Origin: Hydrogenophaga sp.
Lineage (GTDB): Bacteria > Pseudomonadota > Gammaproteobacteria > Burkholderiales > Burkholderiaceae_C
Length of the DNA: 64,000 nucleotides
NCBI GenBank assembly: GCA_030682835.1
Contig: JAUXNG010000063.1
Span: forward strand, 1-64,000
Direction of reading: 5' to 3'
Below are positions 24,641 to 33,893 of the stretch, one piece after another (the stretch's first letter is position 1; each line of letters opens with the position of its first letter). The position numbers and the translations under genes were made by a program. The notes beneath the pieces are model-generated. The model was given only the letters and a program-made list of their open reading frames with translations. It did no database searches and was not told the DNA's origin.

Positions 24641-26728
24641 TCAGCGGGCCGCGGCCACGGCCCGCTGCTGGCGCGTGCGCCAGAAGTGCCAGGCCACGAA
24701 CACCGCCACCGCGCCCAGGCCGATCTCGTCGGTGAGCGGCAGGGCCACCACCAGGAAGCTGGCGGAGACGATGGCCACCACGCGCTCCACCGGGTTCAGC
24801 CGGCCGAACAGGAAGCCGATGGCACCCGCGCCCCACATGCTGATGGCCACCAGTGCCTTGAACACGATCCAGGCGGTGTCGGACCAGTCGCCGCTCTGCA
24901 GCATCAGCGCCGGGCTGTAAACCGCCATGAAGGGCACGATGAAGCCGGCAATGGCCACGCGGATCGCCTGCATGCTGATCTTCAGGCCGCTCTCGCGCGC
25001 AATGGGCGCAGCCGCGAAACAGGCCAGCGCCACCGGCGGCGTGAGGTCGGCCATGATGCCGAAATAGAACACGAACATGTGCGACACGATCAGCGGCACA
25101 CCCAGTTCCAGCAGCACCGGCGCGGCGAGCGAGCTGGTGATGATGTAGTTGGGAATGGTGGGAATGCCCATGCCCAGCACCAGGCAGGTGATCATGGTCA
25201 GCACCAGCGCCAGGAACAGGCTCTCGCGCCCGATGGCGATGATGTGGCCGCCCAGTTCGGCCGCCACGCCGGTGAGGTTGATCACGCCGATGATCACACC
25301 CACCAGCGCGCAGGCAATGGCCACGGGCAGCGCATGGCGTGCGCCGTCCACCAGCGCTTTCACCGCCAGTGCGCGTGCGTCCCCGCCGCGGCGTGCGATG
25401 TAGGTCAGCGCCACCAGCAGCGCGCTCACCACGAAGAAGGTGCCCACGCCAAACTGGAAGAAGCCCGCGCAGGCAAAGCCCAGCAGCACCCAGGCCAGGC
25501 CGCGCAGCGCGGTGCCGCGGATGCCGCTGAACACGGCGGCGCCGAAGATCAGTATGACGGTGAGGCCCAGGCCCACTGTGCCCGAGAACAGCGGCGTGTA
25601 GCCGGAGAACAGCAGCGCCACCAGGCCGGCCAGGGGCAGCAGCAGGTACCAGCGCTCGCGCACGGCCGTCCAGGGGTTGGGGCATTCTTCCTTCGGCAAG
25701 CCCACCAGGCCTTTGCGGCCGGCTTCCAGGTGCACCATCCAGAAGGCGGTGACGAAGTACAGGATGGCGGGAATCAGCGCGGCCTTCACGATCTCGATGT
25801 AGGGCACGTTGATGGTCTCGGCCATGATGAAGGCCACGGCTCCCATCACCGGCGGCATGATCTGCCCGCCCATGCTGGACGTGGCTTCCACCCCACCGGC
25901 AAACGCCGGGCTGTAGCCGAAGCGCTTCATCAGGGGAATGGTGAACTGGCCGGTGGTGACCACGTTGGCCACGCCCGATCCGTTGATGGTGCCCATGAGG
26001 CCGGATGAGATCACCGACACCTTGGCCGGGCCGCCGCGCGTGTGGCCCACGGTGCCCATGGCGAAGTCGTTGAACAGGCGGATCATGCCGGCCTGCTCCA
26101 GGAAGGCGCCGAACAGGATGAACAGGAAGATGTAGGTGGACGACACGTAGGTGGGCGTGCCGTAGATGCCCTCGGTGCCAAAGCCCAGGGTGCTCACGAT
26201 CTGGTCGAGCCCGTAGCCGCGGTGCGCCATGTTGCCCGGCAGGTGTTCACCGAACATGGCGTAAAGCAGGAAGGTGGCGCACACCAGCGGCAGGCCCCAG
26301 CCCATCACCCGTCGTGCCCCTTCGAACACCAGCGCGATCAGCACCACGCCCACCACCCAGTCGGTCTGCGTCAGCTCACCGGCGCGCTGGGTCAGGTCCG
26401 CTTCAAAGAACCACTGGTAAAGCCCGGTGGCAAAGCCGGCGATGCCGAGCGCCCAACCCAGGCCGCGCCACAGGGCCGTGCGCCCGTCCCGCGGCGGGAA
26501 CAGCGCGTAGATCATCAGCAGGACGAAGCCGACGTGGATGGCGCGGATCACCTGGCTGGAGAGCGGGTGAAAGGCCGCCATCCAGAGCTGGTAGGCCGAG
26601 AAGGCGATGGCGACCCAGAAGATGGCGCCACGCAGCGGGGAGCCGTGTGCCGCGGGCTCGGCCGGTTCGGCCAGCGCGGCGTCGGGCGGCATGTCATGCG
26701 GGGCGTGGGGGGAGGCGGTGGTGTTCAT
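24641..26728 (-). CDS. TRAP transporter permease, fused 4TM/12TM subunits (TAXI type)
   Basis: Inner-membrane secondary transporter of 695 residues combining the small DctQ-like and large DctM-like parts in one chain, typical of TAXI-TRAP systems. DctM-type blocks are GGPAKVSVISSGLMGTINGSG, EATSSMGGQIMPPVMGA and LGMGIPTIPNYI. The start at 26728 (MNTTASPHAPHD) is chosen; an in-frame ATG at 26779 only adds non-conserved residues. The matching binding protein lies just upstream, separated by a hairpin region. Likely substrate class is dicarboxylates or related acids. Confidence 0.92.
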   Translation of the reverse strand: MNTTASPHAPHDMPPDAALAEPAEPAAHGSPLRGAIFWVAIAFSAYQLWMAAFHPLSSQVIRAIHVGFVLLMIYALFPPRDGRTALWRGLGWALGIAGFATGLYQWFFEADLTQRAGELTQTDWVVGVVLIALVFEGARRVMGWGLPLVCATFLLYAMFGEHLPGNMAHRGYGLDQIVSTLGFGTEGIYGTPTYVSSTYIFLFILFGAFLEQAGMIRLFNDFAMGTVGHTRGGPAKVSVISSGLMGTINGSGVANVVTTGQFTIPLMKRFGYSPAFAGGVEATSSMGGQIMPPVMGAVAFIMAETINVPYIEIVKAALIPAILYFVTAFWMVHLEAGRKGLVGLPKEECPNPWTAVRERWYLLLPLAGLVALLFSGYTPLFSGTVGLGLTVILIFGAAVFSGIRGTALRGLAWVLLGFACAGFFQFGVGTFFVVSALLVALTYIARRGGDARALAVKALVDGARHALPVAIACALVGVIIGVINLTGVAAELGGHIIAIGRESLFLALVLTMITCLVLGMGIPTIPNYIITSSLAAPVLLELGVPLIVSHMFVFYFGIMADLTPPVALACFAAAPIARESGLKISMQAIRVAIAGFIVPFMAVYSPALMLQSGDWSDTAWIVFKALVAISMWGAGAIGFLFGRLNPVERVVAIVSASFLVVALPLTDEIGLGAVAVFVAWHFWRTRQQRAVAAAR

Positions 26729-26753
26729 GGGCGAGTGGGCATCAGCAACAACA

Positions 26754-26802
26754 GAAACGGCCCCGCAGGGCCGTTTCAACAGCGGCGGCCATGAAAGGCC
26801 GC
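26754..26802 (-). other. Two tandem hairpins between the TAXI binding-protein and permease genes
   Basis: Hairpin 1 has perfect 10-bp arms at 26754-26763 and 26768-26777 with loop CGCA. Hairpin 2 has 6-bp arms at 26785-26790 and 26797-26802. There is no U-run. Such structures between a binding-protein gene and its permease often stabilise the upstream message or attenuate the downstream one; that role is inferred. Confidence 0.65.
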
Positions 26803-26821
26803 GGCAACCGGGCGGGCCGTG

Positions 26822-27781
26822 TTATTTGATCAGGCCCACTTCCTTGTAATAACGCTCGGCACCGGGGTGCAGCGGCACCGGCATGCCCTTGATGGCGTTT
26901 TCGCGCTTGATGGCCTTGGCCGCGTTGTGGGCCGCGTACAGGGTGTCGATGTTGTCGTACATGGCCTTGGTCATGCGGTAGGCCACGTCGTCCGACACGC
27001 CGCTGTGCGTGACCAGGAAGTTGGGGATGGCGGCGGTGGGCACGTCGGCGGTCTGGCCGCTGTACGTGTTGGCCGGGATCACCGAGACCTGGTAGGCCGC
27101 GTCACCCACCTTGGTCACCACGTCAGCCGGGACCGGAATCACCACGATCTTCACGGCCGTGGCCAGGTCGCGGATGGAAGCCACGCCCAGGCCGGCGGAC
27201 TGCAGGGTGGCGTCGAGCTGGCGGTTCTTCATCAGTTCCACCGACTCGCCAAACGGCAGGTACTCCACCTTGGCCATGTCGGCATACGACAGACCGGCGG
27301 CCTTGAAGATGGCGCGTGCGTTCAGCTCGGTGCCCGACTTGGCCGCACCCACCGAGATGCGTTTGCCCTTGAGGTCGGCCAGCGTCTTGATGCCGGAGTC
27401 GGCGTTGGCGACGATCTGGATGTAGTTGTTATAGGTGGCCGAGAGGCCGCGCAGTTTGTCCAGCGGTTTCGGGAAGCCGGCTTCGGCGTCGCCCTTCCAT
27501 GCGTCCGACAGCGAATCGGCCAGCGTGAAGGCCAGTTCACCGCGGCCGGCCTGCAGCAGGTTGAGGTTTTCGGCCGATGCCTTGGTCACCTGCGCCGTGG
27601 CGCGGGCGTTGGGAATGTCCTTGCCGAAAATCTGCGATAGCGCCACGCCCATGGGGTAGTACACGCCGCTCTGGCCACCGGTCAGCACGTTGACGAATTG
27701 CTGCTGCTGGGCATGGACGGCGCCGGTGAGAACGGCGGCGCTCAGGCTCAGGCCGAGGCCGATCTTGTGAAGCAGTCGCAT
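26822..27781 (-). CDS. TAXI-family TRAP transporter solute-binding protein
   Basis: Periplasmic receptor of 319 residues with a signal peptide (GAVHAQ) and the TAXI-family opening VLTGGQSGVYYPMGVALSQI. It continues with ADLKGKRISVGAAKSGTEL and a C-terminal HPGAERYYKEVGL. It feeds the fused permease encoded next. ATG 27781 has an AGGAGA ribosome-binding site; the long upstream extension of the frame is not signal-like. First gene of the TRAP-TAXI/DUF1850/AEC operon, divergent from xerD. Confidence 0.92.
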   Translation of the reverse strand: MRLLHKIGLGLSLSAAVLTGAVHAQQQQFVNVLTGGQSGVYYPMGVALSQIFGKDIPNARATAQVTKASAENLNLLQAGRGELAFTLADSLSDAWKGDAEAGFPKPLDKLRGLSATYNNYIQIVANADSGIKTLADLKGKRISVGAAKSGTELNARAIFKAAGLSYADMAKVEYLPFGESVELMKNRQLDATLQSAGLGVASIRDLATAVKIVVIPVPADVVTKVGDAAYQVSVIPANTYSGQTADVPTAAIPNFLVTHSGVSDDVAYRMTKAMYDNIDTLYAAHNAAKAIKRENAIKGMPVPLHPGAERYYKEVGLIK

Positions 27782-27977
27782 GGGTGTTGTCTCCTGTTGG
27801 GTGGGGGTCAAAAGGGCAGAATACAGCAAACCACCTGCGTGTCGTTGCGGGAATTGCGTATTCGCCGGGTCGGGTTTTCCCCGGGGTGTCGCCCCGTGAC
27901 GCCAGTTTCCGTACCCCCGCTGCGGGTCGTCTGCCCGTGACCCACGTGTCACCCCATTACCCCTGCGCCCACCGCCC

Positions 27978-28931
27978 ATGCCCGCCCGCCCATCCCGCAC
28001 AGTGCCATCAGCCCCGCCATTGCCGCAGGAAACGGCAAGCCGCGCCGCGGCTGACGCGTTCGCCGATGCGCTGTGGCTGGAAGAGGGCCTCTCGCGCAAC
28101 ACGCTCGACGCCTACCGGCGCGACCTGGTGCTGTTCGGCCAGTGGCTGGCGGGGCAGGGCAAGACCCTGCCCGAAACCGCCGAAGTGGATCTGAACCAGT
28201 ACTTCTCAGACCAGCACGCCCACACCCGCGCCACCACCGCCAACCGGCGCCTGACCGTGTTCAAGCGCTACTTCCGCTGGGCGCTGCGGGAGCGCCAGAT
28301 CACGGTGGACCCGACCCTGCGCCTCATGCCGGCACGCCAGCCGCTGCGCGTGCCCAAGACCATGAGCGAGGCGCAGGTGGAGGCTTTGCTGAACGCCCCC
28401 GACACCGGCACGCCGCTGGGCCTGCGGGACCGCGCCATGCTGGAGCTGATGTACGCCAGCGGCCTGCGGGTGAGCGAACTAGTCACGCTGCGCACGTGGC
28501 ATGTCGGGCTGAACGAACACGTGCTGCGCATCACCGGCAAGGGCAACAAAGAGCGGCTGGTGCCCTTTGGCCAGATCGCCGGCCAGTGGCTGCAGCGCTA
28601 CCTGGCCGAGGGCCGCCCCGAGATACTGGGCGGGCTGCAGAGCGAAGACCTGTTCGTGACCGCGCGGGGTTCAAAGGCCGGCGAAGCCATGAGCCGGGTC
28701 ATGTTCTGGCAGATCGTGAAGAAATATGCGCAGCTGGCCGGCATCACCAGCCCGCTCTCGCCCCACACGCTTCGCCATGCTTTTGCCACGCACCTGCTGA
28801 ACCACGGCGCCGACCTGCGCGCCGTGCAGATGCTGCTGGGCCACGCCGACATTTCCACCACCACCATCTACACCCATGTGGCGCGTGAACGCTTGAAGAC
28901 CATCGTCGCGCAGCACCACCCCCGGGGGTGA
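27978..28931 (+). CDS. xerD: Site-specific tyrosine recombinase XerD
   Basis: Resolves chromosome dimers at dif together with XerC at the septum. It has 317 residues, with an N-terminal SAM-like core-binding domain (ALWLEEGLSRNTLDAYRRDL) and a C-terminal catalytic domain. Catalytic residues are Arg in ASGLRVSEL, Lys in GKGNKERLVP, His/Arg in HTLRHAFATH, His in LLGHADIS and nucleophile Tyr in TTTIYTHV. The first 25 residues are a non-conserved lead. XerD rather than XerC is inferred from the N-terminal pattern. Confidence 0.92.
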   Translation: MPARPSRTVPSAPPLPQETASRAAADAFADALWLEEGLSRNTLDAYRRDLVLFGQWLAGQGKTLPETAEVDLNQYFSDQHAHTRATTANRRLTVFKRYFRWALRERQITVDPTLRLMPARQPLRVPKTMSEAQVEALLNAPDTGTPLGLRDRAMLELMYASGLRVSELVTLRTWHVGLNEHVLRITGKGNKERLVPFGQIAGQWLQRYLAEGRPEILGGLQSEDLFVTARGSKAGEAMSRVMFWQIVKKYAQLAGITSPLSPHTLRHAFATHLLNHGADLRAVQMLLGHADISTTTIYTHVARERLKTIVAQHHPRG

Positions 28932-28947
28932 GGCGCTCCGCGCCGGC

Positions 28948-29829
28948 TCAGGCGGCTGACGCCATGCGCAGGCGCCGTGCCGCGTCTTCGTCCCGCGCGT
29001 CGTCGATTTCGCGCATCACGCTGGCGAGGTCGACATCGGCGCGGGTGGGTGTGAAGCGGCCGGTGAGCGCGGTGTCTTGCGTCAGCAGCCCGGCCTGGTA
29101 GAGGCTCCAGATTTCGGGGCCGTACTGGGTGCTGCGCAGCTCGGGGGCGAACTGGCCGAAGAAGTCGCGCAGGTTGGCCACGTCGCGCAGCAGCATGCGC
29201 GGCGCGTGGTTGTTGCCGGCGGCGTCCACCGCCTGCGGCAGGTCGATGATGACCGGCACATCCACGCCCTCGTCGCCGTTGTTCACGCCCTCTTCATGCG
29301 CCAGCAGGATGTTGAACTCCGACAGGTCGCCGTGCACCACGCCCGCGCAGAGCATCCGCACCACCTCGCCCACCAGCGTGGCGTGGTGCCGGCGCGCCTG
29401 TTCGGGCGTGAAGGCCACGTCGTTCAGCCGCGGTGCGGCGTCACCGTTTTCGTCGGTGACCAGCTCCATCAGCAACACGCCATCGTGGAAGTTGTAGGGC
29501 TGTGGCACGCGCACGCCGGCGGCCGCCAGGCGGTAAAGCGCGTCCACCTCGGCGCTCTGCCAGGCCGCTTCCTGGGCTTCGCGACCGAACTTCGTGCCCT
29601 TGGCCATGGCGCGTGCCTGGCGCGAGTTCTTGACCCGGCGGTTTTCCGTGTAGTCCACGGCCTGGCGGAAGCTGCGGTTGTTCGCTTCCTTGTAGATCTT
29701 GGCGCAGCGCGTGTCGTCGCCGCAGCGCACCACGTAAACCATGGCTTCTTTGCCGCTCATCAGCTGGCGAACGACGGTGTCGATCAGTCCTTCTTCGACA
29801 AGAGTCTGCAGGCGGGGAGGTGCTTTCAT
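28948..29829 (-). CDS. RIO1-like serine/threonine protein kinase
   Basis: Cytoplasmic kinase-like protein of 293 residues of the bacterial RIO group (PA4780-type). It shows the nucleotide-binding region LMSGKEAMVYVVRCGDD..CAKIYKEA, an FRQAVDYTENRRVKNSRQARAM segment, the catalytic loop VVHGDLSEFNILL and the metal-binding IIDLPQAVD. All key residues are present, so it is probably active; its substrate is unknown. ATG 29829 starts MKAPPRLQTLVEEGL. Confidence 0.88.
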   Translation of the reverse strand: MKAPPRLQTLVEEGLIDTVVRQLMSGKEAMVYVVRCGDDTRCAKIYKEANNRSFRQAVDYTENRRVKNSRQARAMAKGTKFGREAQEAAWQSAEVDALYRLAAAGVRVPQPYNFHDGVLLMELVTDENGDAAPRLNDVAFTPEQARRHHATLVGEVVRMLCAGVVHGDLSEFNILLAHEEGVNNGDEGVDVPVIIDLPQAVDAAGNNHAPRMLLRDVANLRDFFGQFAPELRSTQYGPEIWSLYQAGLLTQDTALTGRFTPTRADVDLASVMREIDDARDEDAARRLRMASAA

Positions 29830-29864
29830 GCCCGCATTTTGCGCCCTGGCTCCACGCCCACGGG

Positions 29865-30425
29865 CTACAGCGGCTTGGCGACCAGGCCGACCACGAGACC
29901 GTCGGCCACCACGGTGATGCTGCCCGGCTGCAGACCCAGGCGGTTCGGCATTGCCAGGTCTTGTTCGGTGAGGTGGTGCAGCACCACGTCTTGCAGGGCC
30001 TGGCTGGCCAGCGCGGGCCCGTAGGTGTTGAGCAGCTCCACCACCCCGGGCTGCAGCGTGGGAAACGCCAGGCGGCCCAGCTGCAGCTGATGGGCGCGGA
30101 TGCTGCGGTCGCTCGGCTCGAAACGCAGCGCAAAGTCCACGCTGAGGGTGCCCGCATGGGGGCGGTTGAGGGCCGGGCCAGCCGCGCGAACCGGCAGCTC
30201 GGCAGACAGGCGGTTGCGGGCCGCCAGCAGTTGCAGGCGGGGCGCCTGCACATCCAGGTCCAGCATGCCCGCCACCGGGTAGCGCAGCGGAAAGCGCCCG
30301 TCCACCGCCTCCTGCAACTGGGCCACCGCAATGAAATGGCCCGGCGGGCGCTCGCGCCCGGCCGCCTGCGCCATTGGCAGGCTGGCAGACAGCAGCACGG
30401 AAGACATGAAAGCGCGTCGGCGCAT
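29865..30425 (-). CDS. DUF1439-type exported protein (YceB-like)
   Basis: Exported protein of 186 residues with a signal peptide (MRRRAFMSSVLLSASLPMAQA) and a single domain resembling DUF1439/YceB: FIAVAQLQEAVDGRFPLRYP, LSVDFALRFEPSDRSIRA and a final GSITVVADGLVVGL. YceB homologues are often lipoproteins, but no lipobox is seen here. The function is unknown. It is followed by the RIO-like kinase gene on the same strand after 35 nt. Confidence 0.68.
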   Translation of the reverse strand: MRRRAFMSSVLLSASLPMAQAAGRERPPGHFIAVAQLQEAVDGRFPLRYPVAGMLDLDVQAPRLQLLAARNRLSAELPVRAAGPALNRPHAGTLSVDFALRFEPSDRSIRAHQLQLGRLAFPTLQPGVVELLNTYGPALASQALQDVVLHHLTEQDLAMPNRLGLQPGSITVVADGLVVGLVAKPL

Positions 30426-30565
30426 GGGGGCTCCTGAGATGAACGGGCCTTGTCGGACCCGCCCGGGTGGCGCAGGTTCCACCCCGGCCGACAGGGTTCA
30501 CCCCCGCGAGCGCTCCTGCACGGCGCAGACGCTTACAGTTCGGTCATTGATTCACCGGAGTACGC

Positions 30566-30934
30566 ATGTCACGCCCCATCCTTGACGAAGCCTTTCTGCA
30601 CCCTGCCATCCGCCCGGCGGTGGCCGGGCACCACCGCGACCTCATCCAGCAGGTGCAGGCGGCCATCGGTGCGCACCCCGTCGTGGTGGTGGGCATGGCC
30701 GGCAACCCTTTTGTGGGCCGTGCCCGCAAGGCGCTGGACGCGGCGGGCGTCGCGCACGAATACATCGGCGTCGGCAGCTATTTCTCGCAGTGGCGCCGCC
30801 GCAACGCGCTCAAGATGTGGACCGGCTGGCCCACGATTCCCCTGGTGTTCGTGCGCGGGAGCCTGGTGGGCGGCGCCGACGACCTGCGCCGCCTGATCGA
30901 CAGCGGCGAGCTGAAACAACTGCTGGCGCCATGA
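30566..30934 (+). CDS. Glutaredoxin-fold protein lacking all cysteines
   Basis: Protein of 122 residues that aligns with monothiol glutaredoxins: VVVVGMAGNPFVGRARKALDA at the active-site helix, the cis-Pro loop WPTIPLVFVRG and the glutathione-binding GGADDLRRLIDSGEL. The active-site Cys is replaced (GNPFVG where CGFS-type proteins have Cys), and there is no cysteine anywhere in the chain. It cannot do thiol chemistry or ligate iron-sulfur clusters in the usual way. It overlaps the next gene by 4 nt, so the two are probably co-translated. Confidence 0.78.
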   Translation: MSRPILDEAFLHPAIRPAVAGHHRDLIQQVQAAIGAHPVVVVGMAGNPFVGRARKALDAAGVAHEYIGVGSYFSQWRRRNALKMWTGWPTIPLVFVRGSLVGGADDLRRLIDSGELKQLLAP

Positions 30935-31302
30935 ACAAGCGAGCCGCCGCCCGCCCACCCGAGCACTGGCGCTGCGACGCCGGCCACGACTCGGTGGCCG
31001 TGCTCGACATTCCTGGCGCGCTCGACCGGCGGCGCGTGTTCGACGTGGATGTGACCCTGCTGGTAAGCGTGCCGGCCGACATCGAAGCTGCATGGCACGC
31101 GCTCAGCGTGGAGCTGGACGGCCGCCAGCAGTGGCAGCGCCGCATCCCCAGCAACAGCCCCGGCCAGACCGACGGGCTGGACTACCACTGCCGCCTCACG
31201 CTCGAGGTGAAGCAGGCGCTGCGCGTGCGCGCTGTCGCCGCCGTGGGTGGCGGCAGCCGGGTTCGCCAGCTGCTGATCGAGGCGCGGGAAGACCTGTCAT
31301 AG
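30931..31302 (+). CDS. Hypothetical protein paired with the glutaredoxin-like gene
   Basis: Protein of 123 residues that I do not recognise. No signal peptide or membrane segment is seen; it looks like a compact soluble beta-rich domain (VFDVDVTLLVSVPADI, DYHCRLTLEVKQALRVRAVAAV) with two Cys (HWRCDAG, YHCRL). Its ATG overlaps the stop of the cysteine-free glutaredoxin homologue, which suggests a joint role. Confidence 0.6.
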   Translation: MNKRAAARPPEHWRCDAGHDSVAVLDIPGALDRRRVFDVDVTLLVSVPADIEAAWHALSVELDGRQQWQRRIPSNSPGQTDGLDYHCRLTLEVKQALRVRAVAAVGGGSRVRQLLIEAREDLS

Positions 31303-31375
31303 CACCAGCGTTCGGGCTCCTCACCAGACCATTCGGTCCGGCTGGTCGAAAACCGCATGTGATGCATCGCAAGAG

Positions 31376-31402
31376 CCCTTCGACAGGCTCAGGGCGAACG
31401 GG
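31376..31402. repeat. Single arm of the TTCGACAGGCTCAG repeat
   Basis: CCCTTCGACAGGCTCAGGGC followed by GAACGGG, between the hypothetical gene and dbpA (convergent). A GAACGGG copy follows closely. Same family as the inverted repeat in mutL. Confidence 0.75.
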
Positions 31403-31461
31403 GGAAGGGCGAACGGGAAAATGGGCGGCCAACGCTGCGTGCGCGTTCCCGCCCACCGCGG

Positions 31462-32892
31462 TCAATCCTCCAGCACCCGCACCTTCACGCTCTTGCCCTT
31501 GATGCGCCCGGCGTCCAGGCGGCTCGCCACCTGCTGGGCGATGCTGCGGTCCACTGCCACATAGGTGGACCACTCGTTCACGTTGATCTTGCCCACCTGC
31601 TCGCGGGTATAGCCCAGGTCGGCGGTGAGCGCGCCCAGCACGTCGCCGGGGCGGATCTTTTCCTTGCGTCCACCCTGGATGTGCAGCGTGGCCATGGGCG
31701 GCACCAGCGGGCCCTTGCCGGTGGGCACCAGCTCGCTCACCGGGTGCCACTTCGATTCACGGCCCTGCAGCTGTTCGATCTTGCCGACGCTGCCCATCTC
31801 GTCCATGGCGGCCAGGTTCAGCGCCAGGCCACTCTCGCCCGCGCGCCCGGTGCGGCCGATGCGGTGGATGTGCACCTCGGGGTCGGGCGTCACGTCCACG
31901 TTGATCACCGCGGCCAGGCTGGCGATGTCGAGTCCGCGCGCGGCCACGTCGGTGGCCACCAGCACCGAGCAGCTCTTGTTGGCAAAGCGCACCAGCACCT
32001 GGTCGCGCTCGCGCTGCTCCAGTTCGCCGAACAGCGCCAGCGCGCTGAAGCCCTGGGCCTGCAGCACGGCCACCAGGTGGCGGCACTGGGCCTTGGTGTT
32101 GCAGAAGGCCAGCGTGCTGGCCGGGCGGAAGTGCAGCAGCAACCGGCTCACCACGTCCAGGCGCTCGTGGTCGTTCACCTCGTACCAGCGCTGCTCGATC
32201 AGGTTGCCGGCGTGCTGGGTTTCCACCTTCACCGTGACCGGCTCGCGCATGAACTGTGCGCTGAGCTTGGCTATGCCTTCAGGATACGTGGCCGAAAACA
32301 GCAGGGTCTGGCGCGTTTTCGGGCACTGGCGCGCGACCTTGACGATGTCGTCGAAGAAACCCATGTCGAGCATGCGGTCGGCTTCGTCCAGCACCAGAGT
32401 GTTCAGGGCCTCCAGCTGCAGGCTTCCGCGTTCCAGATGGTCCATCAGGCGCCCGGGCGTGCCCACCACGATGTGCGCGCCGTGCTCCAGCGTGGCCAGC
32501 TGCCCGCGCAGCGGCACGCCGCCGCAGAGCGTGACGACCTTGATGTTGTCTTCCGCCCGCGCCAGCCGGCGGATCTCGGTGGTGACCTGGTCTGCCAGCT
32601 CGCGCGTGGGGCAGAGCACCATGGTCTGCACCGCGAAGCGGCGCGGGTTCAGGTTGCTCAGCAGGGTGAGGGCAAAGGCAGCGGTCTTGCCGCTGCCCGT
32701 CTTGGCCTGGGCAATGATGTCCTTGCCGAGCAGCGCGGGTGGCAGGCTGGCCGCCTGGATCGGCGTCATGCTGAGGTAGCCCAGCTGCTGCAGGTTGGCC
32801 AGCATGGCCGGGCTGAGCGGCAGCTGGCTGAAGGCAGCGCCGTTTGTGGGGGGGGATGAGGGAGGCGAAGCGGTCAGAGTATCAGAGGTCAT
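31462..32892 (-). CDS. dbpA: ATP-dependent RNA helicase DbpA
   Basis: DEAD-box helicase of 476 residues acting in assembly of the 50S subunit by binding hairpin 92 of 23S rRNA. Motifs in order: Q-motif region FSQLPLSP..MTPIQAASLP, Walker A AKTGSGKT, PTRELADQ, TPGRLMDH, DEAD, SAT, then ATDVAARGLDI and HRIGRTGRAG. The C-terminal DbpA RNA-binding domain is clear (PMATLHIQGGRKEKIRPGDVLGAL..INVNEWSTYVAV). Monocistronic. Confidence 0.95.
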   Translation of the reverse strand: MTSDTLTASPPSSPPTNGAAFSQLPLSPAMLANLQQLGYLSMTPIQAASLPPALLGKDIIAQAKTGSGKTAAFALTLLSNLNPRRFAVQTMVLCPTRELADQVTTEIRRLARAEDNIKVVTLCGGVPLRGQLATLEHGAHIVVGTPGRLMDHLERGSLQLEALNTLVLDEADRMLDMGFFDDIVKVARQCPKTRQTLLFSATYPEGIAKLSAQFMREPVTVKVETQHAGNLIEQRWYEVNDHERLDVVSRLLLHFRPASTLAFCNTKAQCRHLVAVLQAQGFSALALFGELEQRERDQVLVRFANKSCSVLVATDVAARGLDIASLAAVINVDVTPDPEVHIHRIGRTGRAGESGLALNLAAMDEMGSVGKIEQLQGRESKWHPVSELVPTGKGPLVPPMATLHIQGGRKEKIRPGDVLGALTADLGYTREQVGKINVNEWSTYVAVDRSIAQQVASRLDAGRIKGKSVKVRVLED

Positions 32893-32962
32893 CCCCGATT
32901 ATCGGTGCGCAGCCCCGGCAGCGCTGCGGCGAGCCCGGCCACCCGCTCGGAGGCATGGAGGC

Positions 32963-33823
32963 TCAGGCCGGGTCGCCCAGTGCATCCAGCTCCTCCTGGC
33001 TGAACCCCGCCAGGCGCCGCGCCGCATCGTTGAAGGGCGGGCGCAGCCGGGGCGCGTTGTACTGCCGGGCCAGCGCGCGGTAGTGCGCCACGGGTTCGAG
33101 TCCGTCGCGCTCGCAGAGCCAGCGGTACCAGCGGTTGCCCACGGCCACATGGCCGATCTCGTCGCGCAGGATCACGTCGAGGATGGCAATGGCGCGGTGT
33201 GCGTCGGGCGTGTTCACCTTTCGCAGCCGCGCCTGGATGAGCGGCGTGGCGTCCAGGCCACGGGCCTCCAGGGTGCGCGGCACCAAGGCCATGCGGGCGG
33301 TGACGTCGTGCTGTGTCTTCACACACATCTCCCAAAGCCCATCGTGGGCCGGGAAGTCACCGTAGGCAAAGCCTAGCTGCTGCAGGAGATCGCTCAGCAG
33401 CCCGAAGTGCGTGGCTTCTTCGGCGGCCACGCGCAGCCAGTCGCGGTAGAACTCGACCGGCAGGCCGGGGAATCGCCACACCGCGTCGAGCGCCAGGTTG
33501 ATGGCGTTGAATTCGATGTGGCACACGGCGTGCACCAGCGCGGCCAGGCCCTCGGGCACGAGGGGCGAGCGGTGCGGCACCTGCATCGGCGGGATGAGCA
33601 GCGGTAGTTCGGGCCGGCCGGGAAGGGGGTGTACAGCGTGCAGCCGGGCATCCGGGTCCACCACGAGGGAGCCGCCTTGCTCGGCCTTGAACAGCGCCAG
33701 GGTGAGGCGGCACTTGTCGGCGGGCTCGGCGGTGCACAGCGCCTGCAGCGCAAGCACTCGCAGACTGGTGGCGCTGCCCTCCAGGGGTGACTGGGCGGGC
33801 GGGTGGTCCGGGGTGGCTTGCAT
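32963..33823 (-). CDS. DUF455 ferritin-like protein
   Basis: Soluble protein of 286 residues with a ferritin-like di-iron pattern: HIEFNAINLALD, AAEEATHFGLL (EExxH) and LRDEIGHVAVGN (ExxH). DUF455 proteins are distantly related to MiaE-type tRNA hydroxylases; the reaction is unknown. The start MQATPDHPP at 33823 is chosen; the in-frame extension to 33895 overlaps the divergent gene. The gap to that gene is 70 nt. Confidence 0.85.
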   Translation of the reverse strand: MQATPDHPPAQSPLEGSATSLRVLALQALCTAEPADKCRLTLALFKAEQGGSLVVDPDARLHAVHPLPGRPELPLLIPPMQVPHRSPLVPEGLAALVHAVCHIEFNAINLALDAVWRFPGLPVEFYRDWLRVAAEEATHFGLLSDLLQQLGFAYGDFPAHDGLWEMCVKTQHDVTARMALVPRTLEARGLDATPLIQARLRKVNTPDAHRAIAILDVILRDEIGHVAVGNRWYRWLCERDGLEPVAHYRALARQYNAPRLRPPFNDAARRLAGFSQEELDALGDPA

Positions 33824-33893
33824 CCCTACAATTCTAGGTTTAGCGGGGGGACAGGACCGGGCCCCACTGCTCAACCCGACTGGAGACTGACCC

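Noticed and set aside
26785..26802. Second hairpin upstream of the TRAP permease as a rho-independent terminator
   Set aside because: The stem is only 6 bp and no U-run follows on either strand.
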